64,000 bases of DNA from Amia ocellicauda (lineage: Eukaryota; Chordata; Actinopteri; Amiiformes; Amiidae). The notes below the pieces were generated by a model. The model ran no database searches. It saw only the letters and a list, made by a program, of their open reading frames with translations, and was not told the origin of the DNA. The number at the start of each line of letters is the position of its first letter. The first letter of the stretch is position 1. The translations under genes and the position numbers were made by a program. Shown in pieces: positions 22,291 through 37,179 of the stretch. The DNA is taken from positions 12,463,020 through 12,527,019 of the forward strand of contig NC_089868.1 of assembly GCF_036373705.1 (NCBI RefSeq). The letters run 5' to 3'.

Positions 22291-22629
22291 GACTCAGGCA
22301 GAGAGAGAGAGAAGGGGGTTAAGGGTGGTCTTAGTTCTATTTTAGTTGTTTCTCATTTAATCTTTGAGATGCTTCTAGAGGCTTCTACAGTATCTTTCCT
22401 GCTCAAGAGTGTGCAAGAAGCACCTGAGGGAGCCTCTTTGTCACAATATATATATGTAAAAATATACACACAGACACACAACTATTTTGTATTATTTATT
22501 ATAATGTGTTTTTAATTGATACATTAATTTGAGACTATAACCCCAATAATTACGTTTTATAGAATTAGTCAGAACAGCTGGCAGCAAAGGCTGCAGGCTA
22601 CTTAAAGCAGGTTTCACATTAAAGTTGTA

Positions 22630-22705
22630 CAGCAGTTGCTACAGTGGTTGGAGAACAGCATTGTGAACTTGGTGATCTGGGTTTGATTCCTGATCAGTAC
22701 TTGTT
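22630..22705 (+). mobile_element. tRNA-like SINE head
   Basis: An A-box-like AGTGGTTGGAG (22652 region) and a B-box-like GGGTTTGATTCC (22679-22690) are spaced as in a tRNA-derived RNA polymerase III promoter. It lies inside the inverted-repeat element and does not form a full tRNA. Confidence 0.4.
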
Positions 22706-22863
22706 AATTTCCTGGAGTTATATGTTATCAGAGTAGAACGAACAAATACAAGGCTTTTGAAAATACAGTGCTACATATGGAGGGTCAGTCCTTCTGACAA
22801 ATATAATTTATAAATTTGTTTATTTTTTCACTTACACGTTAAATTCAGTGCATATGTGGATTC

Positions 22864-22864
22864 C

Positions 22865-22912
<48 letters not shown>
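22864..22912. repeat. (ATT)n microsatellite
   Basis: Uninterrupted ATT trinucleotide run. Confidence 0.9.
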
Positions 22913-22914
<2 letters not shown>

Positions 22915-23522
22915 ATTGATTTCTTACATTGCTTGGTTAAATTCGAATAATGATCCAGTCTAACTGGATATTAATGAGTGAATTTGCCTCGCTGTCTGAT
23001 TTGCTACTAGTTCATGTTACCTGAACCATGTTATTGAAACAAAATTCTAATTAGGAGAATTTAAAATCTGTATTAATCGCCTTGTAATTGTTCGTTTTAC
23101 TCTGATACCGTTTAACTCAAGGAAATTTAACTTTAACATGAAACCTGCTTTAAGTAGTCTGCAGCCTCGCTGTCGGCTGTTCTGACTAATTCCATAAAAC
23201 TTAATTATTGGGGTTATAGTCTCAAATTAATGTATCAATTAAAAACATGAATTGATGTTAAGACAACAAATTGTAACAGGATTAATTGTTGGGGATGAAT
23301 TGAGGCGCACACGTGGTCAGCGCCAGCTGGTGTGGGCACTGGTCAGAACTCCAAACTTGAGACACTTGTGTGGGCTGTAGTGCAGAGGAAGCTGGCAGAG
23401 AAGCCCCCCACGCGGGTGAGACCTCCAGGGCAGACTGGTGAGCAGCTGGGGTGAGCAGCATCCGGGTTGCGGGTTAACTGCCGCCGTTTCATATTAAAAA
23501 AAAAAACGTAATTTGCAAGCAG

Positions 23523-26798
<3,276 letters not shown>

Positions 26799-26999
26799 CT
26801 AGCAGTTAGCAAAAGCAAGAGGAGATTAGATACATCAAACAGACATCCTGCTCTAATGGGCTCCATCAAACTGTCAAACACACTTCAGTTCTCCATCTCT
26901 GTTTCCTCCTCAAAAGATTTAAGCACAGTGTCTGGAACCCTCTTCCTACAGCTCACCCTGTGGGCAGCCAGCATTTGTGCAAAGCCAATCAATAGCATT

Positions 27000-27655
27000 T
27001 TAAAGCATAGCATTTAATGCCACCAAACCTAATATACATGTCACTACATACTGCATGGCAATGGCAAGTTGGCATCCTAATCAAACACTCAACATATTAC
27101 CACCTGTTCGGCTCTCTAAGGCTAGGTAAGGAAACGATCAATGATTCAACAGAAAAGGTGTCATTCTGCTCAATGCACAGCCCGACTTTGTATTCAATTC
27201 ATCATGACACGTGATAGAGCATCACTTAAATTGTATATAAAATGACTTACACAGTTTCAAATAAAGCTCCCGTGAACAGTTTAAAGGGACTGACCTTTCA
27301 GAACCTCATGGCTCAGGGCAATGGGGATAGTTTGCATTTTGACATTTATGATTCCAATCATGGAAAGTAACTGGTTTTATTCTGATGTAGATCAAATCAG
27401 AAACTAAGTTCTGCCAGTGTTGCTGCAGTCTTTAGAACTTATATAGCCAAGCAAAGGATGCAGAAGTCTGAGCAATTTGATGCTACAGTTACATCCTTTG
27501 TAAAACAGGTGTCAAAAAGTGTAGAGACACATGGGGCATTGATTGGATGATAAACATTTAACAATTAGACATTTGTATTTAATAAAAGAGTAACACAATG
27601 CACAAGACTGACATTTCTAAAGTTACAACCCATCAACGCACAGTACAGCGCGTTT
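27000..27655. other. First intron of copy B, no other feature
   Basis: Unremarkable sequence between the copy B coding start and its putative leader exon. Confidence 0.35.
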
Positions 27656-27830
27656 CATATGTTCAAAGGACGCGTCCGTGTAGCGCAGATTTCCGCTGCT
27701 CTGCGCGGATCTGCGCGGCTCCACCAATGGGAGCGCTGGGATTCTGCAGACCTGCACCGAACTGCGGACATCTGCGCCAAACGGACCTTCGGTAATGATA
27801 ACGGAGGGGTCCGTGTATATTTGCTGATCA
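27656..27830. mobile_element. GC-rich dispersed repeat
   Basis: The segment starts 'gacgcgtccgtgtagcgcag' and ends with an inverted 'ggaggggtccgtgtat' type motif. A related block (GTGTAGCACAGATTTCCGCAGC) lies at 44.55 kb. The TCCGTGT ends suggest a small DNA transposon. ORFs inside are shadows. Confidence 0.4.
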
Positions 27831-28147
27831 AGTTGCCCACCATGTCATACAGCAGCACACACAGCTGCTGCATTTACAATAGTAACCTCTAAAATGAGCC
27901 AATGAGTTGCAGTGTCAGCGGCGACACTTTCACATCCACACATCTTACTCCTGTGACATCCCACAGCACCCAAACCCACCGGGGCACAGCGGGCAGCTTT
28001 GGGTTTCAGATGTGCACCAACGACCGACAACAACATACAAGCACACGTTTTCAGTTCCTGATACAGGACGCAAAAGTCGTGTTGGTCTCCGTTAGAAAAC
28101 TCCCCTGTGCAGTTAGTTATCATCCCGATAGGAGTTGTCATACTCAC

Positions 28148-28260
28148 GCTTCGCAGTAGTCTTGTCAATAGTAGAGGGGCCGATGCAGAAACAACGCACA
28201 CCCGTCCGTCTGTCTGTCTGTCTGTCTGTCTGTCTCCGGCTCACTCCTCCACACGAACCA
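28148..28260 (-). other. Putative non-coding first exon of copy B
   Basis: A strong donor (GTGAGT, 28142-28147) ends a segment lying about 190 bp downstream of the CRE palindrome. Copy B's coding exon has an acceptor (CTGCTAG) just 5' of its ATG, so a leader exon must lie upstream. The (TCTG)n run at 28205-28232 would be in the leader. Confidence 0.4.
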
Positions 28261-28447
28261 ATAAAAACAGACACAACACAACTGTCGTTATGCTGTAGTC
28301 AAGCGATGTCAAACTCTAAAAACACTGACAACACCGCTTTCGCTATGACGTTTCCACAAACTCAAGGGATGTCCGCTCTCTTGTGGGTTTGCTCTGGAAC
28401 TGAATACGATGGCATAAGTAGAGCGATCTAGAACTCTTGAACCATTG

Positions 28448-28455
28448 TGACGTCA
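28448..28455. promoter_or_regulatory. CRE palindrome upstream of copy B
   Basis: TGACGTCA, the consensus site of CREB/ATF/CREM factors, extended as GTGACGTCACAA and followed by a nearby GATGAC. The same extended site precedes copy C (59528-59535). It also lies 233 bp from the divergent plus-strand signal-peptide exon. Confidence 0.6.
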
Positions 28456-28680
28456 CAACTGCGTGATGACACAATGCACGTATCCCACGGTGATAGTACG
28501 GAATTAAGTAGCAGTATGAATCATAAAGTGCACTGGCATTATAACCTATAAAGATCCGATTGCTTTTGTTTTTCATCAACTGTAAGCCTTTCCAAGATGA
28601 ATACAAAATCAAAAACATTCCAGTGCAGTTCACATAATATCCGCCTGATGGTGCAGAAGTGTAAGTCTTACAGGTTTAAA

Positions 28681-28731
28681 ATGAAACTCATACTTCTTCT
28701 CCATCTAGTGGGAATGATGTGTATTGCCATG
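28681..28731 (+). CDS. Signal-peptide exon of an unidentified secreted protein
   Basis: ATG opens MKLILLLHLVGMMCIAM, a typical secretion signal. It is followed directly by the strong donor GTAAGT (28732-28737) in phase 0. An in-frame upstream ATG (28597) would disrupt the signal, so 28681 is preferred. It is divergent from kinase copy B. Candidate next exons are the duplicated blocks at 29474 and 29803. Confidence 0.4.
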
Positions 28732-28739
28732 GTAAGTCT

Positions 28740-29465
28740 ATTTCTATCCAGTGGTAAAAACATGACGTTTAAAATACATTGATACATTACCGAAATGAAG
28801 AATGGAAACCTGTAGTGCACTCAGATTGTGAGCTCAAACTCACTCTGAAGGCAATAAAAATACAGTGAAATCCTACTAGATTTTAAGGTGATGTTTGCAC
28901 TTGTATCAGTGTTCCCAAGTCATGAAATAACCAGTCCATACATACTGCTGTGGAAACGAGCAATATTTATTTTTGCTTGGTCAAAAATATACCTTTACTT
29001 TAAACTTAATTTACTAGACTATCAGAAATCTATCAATCAATACATTTGTATTTGTTTAGCGCCCTTCGCAGGGAGCCACAGAGCGCTTTTGACATGTCAA
29101 ATCCCAAATCATTCAAAGTTAATATGAGTGAAGTGGATTGCATGAGTTATGAGCATGGATAGCCTATGTGGTGCTTCAAAAGTGTGCGTCTCTCCTGTTA
29201 CAACACATTGCTGATAGTGGAATTTCCATAATTGATCAGTGGGGATACATATATAGTGGGTTTGTTATTATTATTATATCAGGTTTTGCTTTCTGATTCA
29301 CGTTGGCATTTCAGACTTTCATTGACATGTAAATCTTCTTTATAGTGGACACCAGACAAACAATACTCAAGTTGCATTGTAACCGACTGTAACTATAGTA
29401 TGGATAGCAAATATTTCATTATTTATTTTTATAACCACTAGCGCAAATGATTCAGGACCTAAATG
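28740..29465. other. Intron-like spacer with SINE/LINE tail
   Basis: Contains a short repeat tail at about 29035-29095 (ATCAATCAATACATTTG ... TTTAGCGCCCTTCGCAGG), a pattern common in fish retroposons. There is otherwise no signal. Confidence 0.35.
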
Positions 29466-29473
29466 CCTTTATT

Positions 29474-29512
29474 TTTCCCAATCTGACTTTCCATGAGGCA
29501 TGTGTATGTGTA
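29474..29512 (+). pseudogene. Dead duplicate of a CxC-containing exon
   Basis: The sequence TTTTTCCCAATCTGACTTTC matches the block at 29789 onward. Here the acceptor CAG has become CAA and the frame SDFP-stop-GMCMC contains TGA. It looks like a mutated duplicate of the downstream exon. Confidence 0.35.
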
Positions 29513-29802
29513 AGAAATACCCTACCTGTCTGCCACACTCCATTCACCTTGTTATATCTCGAATCTGCATATTCTGCACTGATGTCCATGACCAGACGTC
29601 GAAGTCCATCATCGGAGCTGTCTCTGTTATGTTTCCCTTACAAACTGTCCATCGCGTATCATTTCCCTCCGGATGGGTCTCACACTTGCAGACAACACAC
29701 ATGATATTTCAGGAATGGTGAAGTCCTGTTCTAAGAGATATTCAACCTGTTCCTTGGATATATTGAATGATGGCTGACCTTCATTGTCATTTTTTCCCAG
29801 TC

Positions 29803-30055
29803 TGATTTTCCATTAGGCATGTGTATGTGTACACAGACATACAGGTCTTTTTCAACCCAGTGGATACTGTTAAAAGCATACTGTCCAAGTATGGAAATAT
29901 TACTATTTGTAAAATGTATTTTTATAGTTTGTGGTAAATTTCCAAACTATGTTCCATGCAGTCTTTTAGCTGAGATGTTAAACCTTATGCCTGGATTTAA
30001 TAGATCCCAAGGCACGTGTAAAAAAAGAGTAGCGGTATCAAGCCAGTCTCCTGGC
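29803..30055 (+). CDS. Possible second exon with CMC motif (chemokine-like?)
   Basis: Acceptor TTTTTTCCCAG (ends 29802) opens SDFPLGMCMCTQTYRSF in phase 0, matching the phase of the signal exon at 28681. The Cys-x-Cys followed by T-TY--F recalls the start of CXC chemokines. The frame then continues open to 30055, but the next Cys is closer than in that family, so a frameshift or misassignment is possible. Human CXC genes use a phase-1 first intron, which argues against the call. Confidence 0.25.
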
Positions 30056-30059
30056 TAAA

Positions 30060-32515
30060 TTCCAATACCAATAGCCACTTCCCTGGATCCAATTGTACTG
30101 ATGACCTAATAGTATAAAAGAGTGTCAAGATATAATAATGACAATAAAATAATTATTATAACACATCTTAAATCCAGGATACACAGGCACAGTAGGAACT
30201 GTACAAAAAAGCTAATATTTGTACTGTGTTAATATTGCATTGTATGGCCTATAGTTGGAGGATAAAAATTCAAGGTGGCATTGATTACTACAGTAGAAAA
30301 ATAGTGTCCCTGAAAGCCAGCAACAACAACAGAGCTTCAACCGTTTTTGAAAGTTGTGTTTTTGCTGTACATCAGTTTGTCTTACCATCATGAGTCCAGT
30401 GACAAAGGCCTTGAACATATAGAAGTTTGACTACAGGTAAGGCGAGCAAGGGAATGTGTTTATGCCCTTCCAAAGTCTTGGGATATTTGAATGCCCAAGT
30501 CCACGTCTTCCCTGAAGCCCTCGTATGAACGCCTGCATGGCACCCTTCAGAGATTGAATCATGTATTTGCAAGCGGAAACTGTGAACCAGCATGCAAATA
30601 TTCTACGGCTGGAGAAGGGTTGGAGCCCAATGGTGACACTCTTGTTGCTCGTGGTTTTTATTTGTTCTGACAGATAAGCAGCGCTCCTTGAATACGCATG
30701 AGTTTCTAGGTTTGAATCAGTAGTACCAAAGACAGATGCACTCAATGCATCCAATCACAATGAGCAGCGCTCACCATATATATGTAAACAGTTTGGCCCG
30801 TGGGCCAGTGACTGCAACAACACCATTGTTGACCCCAGTGAGCCGTGGCCCGGAAAACAATCCCTGTCTGTTTCGAGAGCGCATTAGCAACCTTAATGGC
30901 CAGAGATGCAGCTGGGGCAGTGGGCACCACCAGCCACCCAGAACAAGCGTGGACGCCCACGACTCACGTCTGAGGACCATGGTGTCCTGCTAGGTCCTAG
31001 ACCGAGACCGCCATCTGCAGCTCGTAGTGTGACCACCAGAGTGAGGCCTGATTCGATCAGACCACCTAGACCTGATGTGAATTAGCAGGTATATGCATGT
31101 ATATGCATGCATGTATATAGCTATGCATGTATAGCTCATAGAGCCCAAACAACGCTAGTTAGTGCAGATAAGATGAAAGAGATGTGCTTAAAGTGAATGA
31201 GATGATAAGGAGCTGGACATGGGCTGCTGAGACGCTGTCAGGAGTGGGGTCCACTCACAGTCGTCTGTGGACGGATGTTGACGTATCGAGTCATGGAAGA
31301 GGTGTCTCTCGTGCTGTGGACTGGCACGTCGATTCACACTCAGTAGGGGTTTAAAAAGATATCTGACTGGGGTGTTGACTTCTCTAATTAGTTGAAACTT
31401 CACAAATTGCATAATGTCATTTCACAACAGTCCAGTGACCCATTTTGCACAGCAGCACCCTTCCTATTGATTTATCAGACTGTCATAGCGTGTGTTTGAC
31501 ATTGGTTTATAGATTGTACTCTTGACAGTCTGCATTGCCCCTACTTAAATCCCACTGAATGGCTCTTGTGTAATGCAGTGCCACTTGGGGGTCCCAGGTG
31601 GGGGTCAATGCAATGAGAACACTATACCATTCTAAAGAGACACAATAAACATTGGACAAATTTGCTAATAGTCTCAGAGCTTGTGCCCAGCTTTTCCACA
31701 AATTCCAGCTTATCTGATTTTATATGGTTTACTATTGATTTGTGGTGACATAACACAATAAACAGATAGGTCTGCTAACATGTCTTGCTGTAGTAAGCAC
31801 TGTTCATCATTGTTTAAAGCAGTAATTAGCATTGTTCTTCAGTGCCCACTGCTTAGTCAAATCATAGAGTTCAGCTGACTATCATGCATTTATTCATAGT
31901 TTTCCATTTAATCCAAGAAATCTGATGAAAATGAAAAAGAGTAATAATAATGTCATCACTATGTATGTTTCACTGTCATCATTTGGCTTTATGTGTAAGT
32001 CCAGTGTTGAAGGGTTTGTAAAATCAGTACGAGAGCAGCACGACTGAATAAGGCCACTCACACTCACAATCGTGCACATGCAAGTACAGAGACACACACA
32101 GCGGCACAGTAATGATCACTCCAGAGTGAGTCAGGAATGCTTTCATTTTGAACCAGGAATAAACTCGCTGTTCAAAAGGGCACAAGCTACAGGCCAGACG
32201 CATTTCCCCAGCACAGCCCCCGCTGATTGAGGACAGTGATTGGCTTACATGGATTCATTCCCTTGTGAGTGTGCAGTGTGGAAGTTGACGGAGCTGTAGT
32301 GTGGATTTCCAAACAGCACCCCTTGCTGGTCTGAACAAAGTATATAAATGGCTGATAATCCTTGTTACACTGAGTAACACTATCACATTGATTTGAATTG
32401 CATTGTGTTGAGACACTAAGCAAATGTGTCACTTGGTTTTGCTTTATTGGATCTTTAATGGCCCTTTCACAGCCTCATTTTCTCAAGTGCCTTGAGATGG
32501 TGCTACCCATGTACA
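30060..32515. other. No recognised gene
   Basis: Minus-strand open frames at 30.4-30.75 kb and plus-strand GC-richer sequence at 30.75-31.08 kb may be old transposon sequence, but I could not match them. The ATGCATGTATA tandem at 31088-31135 is a small repeat. The rest is AT-rich. Confidence 0.35.
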
Positions 32516-33436
32516 TCCACAGCACATTGCAGCACTGCAATCTCTCCATCGTTCGGCACTGAAGACAGTTTGCTCAACTCCTCCACTGCAGAGCCCAGGG
32601 CACCCAGCTGTGCAGACAAGTGAAGAAAGAATAGAGGGGTGAATACACCGATACAGAGAAGGGGTTCATATACTTACACACAGGGATAAGGGCTTTAACA
32701 CTGATACACACAGAGTACAGCAACTACACTGAGCCACAGTGCTGGTTACAGAGAGAGAAAGCAGTGCTCCACTTCTCACAGCAGGCCTGCAAGAGGCAGC
32801 AAGAGGAGCAGGGCATTCTGAGGAGAGTGTGAGGGTAAGAACAGGGGGCCACACTGAACAATATCAGTGTGCAGACAGACTCAGGACACGTGTAGCCAAG
32901 GAAACCTCAGCAGAGCTCTTTGTGTACAGGTCCAGCACCCACAGCTCCAGAGCTGCCCAGGGAGTGGGGTCAGACACACCGTACATCTGCTGTTTTGAAG
33001 CTCTTACCATGGTCCTGTCCCCTGGCTCTGCTCCGCCATACCTCCACAAATACACTGTGCCGTTACACACTGCTACCACCAGGAGGGGCTGTACACCAGA
33101 CTCACCCTGGGACTAAAGTCACTCACTGGCAGAAGGATCAACAATCCTTGCAATAAGCAGACAGCTTGTCAAGTTGTAACTGCAGATTCCTAGGCAGCTT
33201 TAGAAGGAGCAATATTTGACTTAAGATAAGACAGTTGTTCCTACACCTGCAACGATTAGTCTGTCCACAAATTGCCAGTCATCATCACACTGTGTCCTAG
33301 TCCTGTCTTACAGGGGCTCATGTGTGCAGTCTCACCTTTTCACAGCCTCTGTCCCAGCATGCATTGCATCATCCTATGCACCAGCATCAGTGTGACCTCT
33401 GAGGGGAGGGCAGCAGTGGTCATGAACAGCCTAGAG
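32516..33436 (-). other. Cluster of exon-like segments, unknown gene
   Basis: Minus-strand blocks with splice-like edges. One at 33336-33436 (acceptor TCTCAG, donor GTGAGA) encodes SRLFMTTAALPSEVTLMLVH but stops before its donor. One at about 33003-33085 (acceptor GTGTACAG, donor GTAAGA) encodes VVAVCNGTVYLWRYGG, which resembles a WD-repeat strand. One at about 32516-32607 (acceptor TGCACAG) encodes LGALGSAVEELSKLSS. The composition is coding-like and GC-richer than the flanks. I do not recognise the protein, and the stop suggests a decayed copy. Confidence 0.3.
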
Positions 33437-33439
33437 CTG

Positions 33440-34015
33440 AGAGAAACACAGACACAGTCATTTTTAAGACTATATTTTAGTTGTGCAGGGAGGGTTGGGA
33501 GCTATAGTAAGATTCAGGTTAAACTCAGGATATTAACAATGACTGTACATTTGTTTGATCACAAATCTTCCAAAAGTTGGTCTGTGTTATTATGGCAAAT
33601 CCCAAAACTGGCTAAACATGTATTAGGAGGACATCCAAAACCTCACACAAATGTAATGGAAAGGTCAGGCTCTCTGCTACTTGTGTGCCAAGTATTAGGG
33701 AGGTTTCATTTTGTCTTCTCATCTTGATGGAGAATTTGGTTATAATGAAATCATTTGGAGATAATTCAAACTGTAACTTGCAAGTAGTTTACAAGAGATG
33801 TGCCCTGAGATGATAGAATCACTGCTTCAACTGAGAAAGTAACGTATCATAGAGTCACAGGTAATTAAAAATGTATTACATATATGATATAATAGCTGGA
33901 GTGAGAACTGATCTTATTTTATAACCCCCAGCTCACAACAATACCTATGACATTACATATTTTGCTAATTCAAGAAAACATGACTTAATATGTGGGAGAT
34001 TTAATGGAGGGGAGA
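33440..34015. other. No supported gene
   Basis: The ORF covering 33272-33727 crosses a splice-like exon of the other strand and has no domain. The rest is AT-rich. Confidence 0.35.
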
Positions 34016-34021
34016 GAGTGA

Positions 34022-34190
34022 AGCAGCTCCATGGCCTCAGCTCTGGCTCCAGGCTCTGGAGCGCTCTGAAGAGCCTGAGTCCAGCTCCAGCTCCGCTCCG
34101 GCTCCAGAGCACAACTTACAAAATCTGTCCAGCTCCGATCCAGCTCCAGGTCCTGGAGATGGCTCCGGGCTCCAGAGCTGGTGCACGGCC
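34022..34190. repeat. (GCTCCA)-type low-complexity tract
   Basis: Imperfect GCTCC/AGCTCCGG hexamer-like repeats. Open frames on both strands here are compositional. Confidence 0.7.
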
Positions 34191-34421
34191 AACGTTACAA
34201 GGCAGCAATCAGGTTGTTTCCCAGAAATGTTGCAAATGCATTGCTCATCCATATTACCCAATGTAGGAGTCACTGGAGATGGAGGTCACCCTCCTCTTTA
34301 ACTCCAGACTCATCCATGGCCTGTGGATAATACACATCCTCCTCAAAACCACATGCCCTGATACACTGATACACTACAAAGACATACAAATACAAAGACA
34401 ATGCAATAATACAATACAAGT

Positions 34422-34466
34422 GTAAGATCTGAGGTTCCAGGGTTCAAGTCCCTGTTTGGGTACCAA
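34422..34466 (+). ncRNA. 3' half of a tRNA, with encoded CCA
   Basis: The T arm CAGGG-TTCAAGT-CCCTG is a perfect five-pair stem. It is followed by TTTGGGT, a discriminator A and CCA. No D arm or 5' acceptor strand lies upstream. CCA is added after transcription in eukaryotes, so a genomic CCA suggests a retroposed tRNA fragment. Alternatively, on the minus strand it could be a primer-binding-site relic. Confidence 0.45.
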
Positions 34467-34694
34467 ATTATATGCAAGTACAGCCCAGCTGTTTAAATGT
34501 GTAAAACATGTAAAATAATGTGATATACTGTAATAATTGTAAGTCCAACACAACATATACCACAATATCATAGTTAATCATTAGCAATATAATGTACATT
34601 CATAAATTCAATGGTATTTGCCTTAAAGGCACACAACCAGATTTTAAATGCATATGTGAACATGTGATCAGCCAATATTGCAGTGAATTACACT

Positions 34695-35035
34695 GAATGC
34701 TGCACACACACTGTACACTGAATGCTGCACACACACTACGCACTGTACACTGAATACTGCATACAAACTGTACACTGAATACTGCACACACTGCACACTA
34801 TACACTGAATACTGCACACACACTGCACACTGTACACTGAATACTGCACACACACTGCGCACTGTACACTGAATACTGCACACACACTGCGCACTGTACA
34901 CTGAATACTGCACACACACTGCGCACTGTACACTGAATACTTACGCTACACATCATACACCACACGCTACACAAACAGTGCACACCACACCGAATACTGC
35001 ACACTGTACATTATACAGTGCACACTGAACACACA
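34695..35035. repeat. Minisatellite (about 28 bp)
   Basis: Tandem CACTGCGCACTGTACACTGA + ATACTGCACACA units with length variants. The long minus-strand ORFs rich in Cys, Gln and Tyr are products of the repeat. Confidence 0.85.
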
Positions 35036-35114
35036 CAGTAGGGCATTTCTCTCATTGTATTATAATATAATTCAGTACATTAATAAATGTCCCTCTCGCT
35101 CTCTCTCTCTGCAG

Positions 35115-35255
35115 GCTGGTCCCGGGGCGGCTCTGTTCCAGGCAGTGGTGTCACTGCTGTGCTCAGTGCAGGAGCAGGGAGACCGCACCCCCCCAGGCAT
35201 ACTCAAGGCTGCTCTCTACCTTCTGGCACTCAGCCAGGACCGGAGTCCCCAATGA
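35115..35255 (+). CDS. Exon-like ORF after a strong acceptor
   Basis: A polypyrimidine tract and TCTCTGCAG (ends 35114) precede a phase-0 frame of 46 codons. The frame starts AGPGAALFQAVVSLLCSV and contains GILKAALYLLALSQD before a stop. Two amphipathic helices suggest an ARM/HEAT-like helical repeat. The GC-rich coding-like composition contrasts with AT-rich flanks. Upstream exons were not located and the family is not identified. Confidence 0.35.
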   Translation, partial: AGPGAALFQAVVSLLCSVQEQGDRTPPGILKAALYLLALSQDRSPQ

Positions 35256-35484
35256 CTAAATCCATTATTTTGACAATAACGTTTTTAGGGGTAATTGTCA
35301 TTTGTTTTTATTTCATACATTTGTGTGTAGTGTTCGTCAAGGTGTTTTCACACTGCTAGCTACATTTTTCTTGTATGATTATTTCACAATACAGCAACAT
35401 ATGAATGATGAATCATGCTGTAAACATGTATGACGGAGATGAACCTAAATCTATTTCTTGCATCTTGAATAGTGTAGGGAAAAA

Positions 35485-35760
35485 ATGAAAAGGAAATTTA
35501 AAAGTGGGGACATTTCCCGCTTCTTCCTTCCCCTAAAACAGTGTAGGGGGCACAAGGAGGGAGAGTTGGAGAAAGAAGGAGAGCAGAGCGAGAGACAGGA
35601 GAGAGATGGTGAACTGAGCTACAGAAATAAAGACAAGAGACATGGAGATGGAATGAGCAGCGCCAGAGAAGAAAGAGATTCAGAGACAGGCAACGATCAA
35701 GACAGAGATGGATAAAGAAAGTGAGAGCGATAAAGAGAGAGACAGGAACCCACAGGTGGA
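35485..35760 (+). pseudogene. Possible hAT transposase N-terminal fragment
   Basis: A plus-strand frame starts MKRKFKSGDISRFFLP, similar in style to N-termini of hAT/ZMYM-like proteins. It then becomes a low-complexity Glu/Arg/Asp-rich purine tract (about 35550-35780) that is probably a simple repeat. Support is weak. Confidence 0.2.
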
Positions 35761-36409
35761 AAGTGAAGGGAGACAGAGACAGATTGACATGCCTGCCCCA
35801 AGTGCAGCTGAACCACATGCTATGTTTGTTGTTTGTGGTCTAGATAACAATTAGGCTGAGATATCTGCCTTAGTTGACTGAATTATTTACAGCAAAGTGT
35901 TGCTTTACTAGTAATTAGACCTTCCTTGACTTACGTCATCAAAAAAGGCTATCTTATGTTTGAAGAAAACAGGCTCCTGTATGTAAATATTTTCATGTCT
36001 ACAAAATCTCTGTGATTTAATGAGATTAAAGAGGTAACGTATGCTACTCTTCCATGCATTCTACATACCGGTCTATTTCAGATGAACTTTATTATACTGT
36101 GCTTTCTTGTCTCCCCAAAAAATGTAAATAGGGAAATGAGCAACATCCAGGCAGTCATTGTTTTAATCTTACTTAATCACCGTCATTGTCATACTTGTGT
36201 GTCCTTTAGTGCACATCGTCCATTCTCCAGCAGATATTGTAGCTGCACGAGGCATCGATCCAGTCTAACTATATGTGGCAAATCTATTTTCAAGTATATA
36301 TAGTGATTAACATTGAGGCTGGCTGATCTGTTTTTGGTTCATCTCCCATCAGAAGACACTAACGTCAATTTGATTTGGATTGTGTGGGGATTCTTCCACG
36401 CCTCCATGC

Positions 36410-36475
36410 CACCCTACAACTATCTCCTGCCACCCGCTTGCCACCCCAGGTGAAAATGTCTAGATCCGCCCCTGG
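36410..36475. mobile_element. hAT-type terminal fragment
   Basis: The text ends TCTAGATCCGCCCCTG, the right terminus of a common hAT non-autonomous element. A related start (CACTGGCGGATCCAAGGG) lies at 38055. I could not pair the ends into one element. Confidence 0.35.
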
Positions 36476-37179
36476 TTGTAAGTTACTCAATGTCAAATAA
36501 AAAAATAAAAAAAGGAATATATATATATATATATACACATATTGTCTCTGGATTAATTTTAATATTTGTATTGTATGGAACAAACTTTTTTTTATTAATT
36601 TGTCATAAGAACTACATTATTTGTGTCATAGGATTAAACACCTACAGCTATATTTCATAGCAAGCCTTGAAATTAGGTATGAAGCCCAATTCTGAAAATC
36701 ATAGATCTCCTCATTAAAATACAATCCACCTCATTTAATGGGGCAATATTTCCATATGAACTCATTTACGACGTTTTAAACTGACCCTGGGGTTGAAAAG
36801 TATAATATTGATTGACACATCCTTCCCCCCGGTCCAATGAGTGCATTATCACAAAGTGGAATCAGTTGTTTATTTCTCTCTGAGGTTGAATCAGTGTGAT
36901 TCATCAAATTGAAAGACACTCATCTGATACAGATTCATGACACAGCGTCACATCAATCTAAGACAGTCTGACAGCTGCTCTGGGTCTCTCGATTGTGTTG
37001 CTCACCCACCTGACTGACTGGAGCCCGTTCCCGCCTGGTGTGGAAACTGGGACACTGGACACTGGGGGGTGTCACCAGTAGTGTTCTCTGTGTGTCAGTG
37101 TTAGTGTGCCTCCCTGCTCAGGCTGCAGCGCCACCACTCTGCACAGCTACTGCCCTCTCCAGCCTGTCCACCACACTGG

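Larger units (their letters stand above)
22508..23246. mobile_element. Element with about 118-bp terminal inverted repeats
   Basis: The left arm (22508-22625) starts GTTTTTAATTGATACATT. It is mirrored by the right arm (about 23125-23246) with roughly nine in ten bases matching, including the shared AACCCCAATAATTA and TACTTAAAGCAGG blocks. The interior holds a tRNA-like SINE segment and an (ATT)n tract but no transposase. It is a non-autonomous element or a nested composite. Confidence 0.65.

Noticed and set aside
34668..35004. Minus-strand Cys/Gln/Tyr-rich ORFs
   Set aside because: Translation of a minisatellite.
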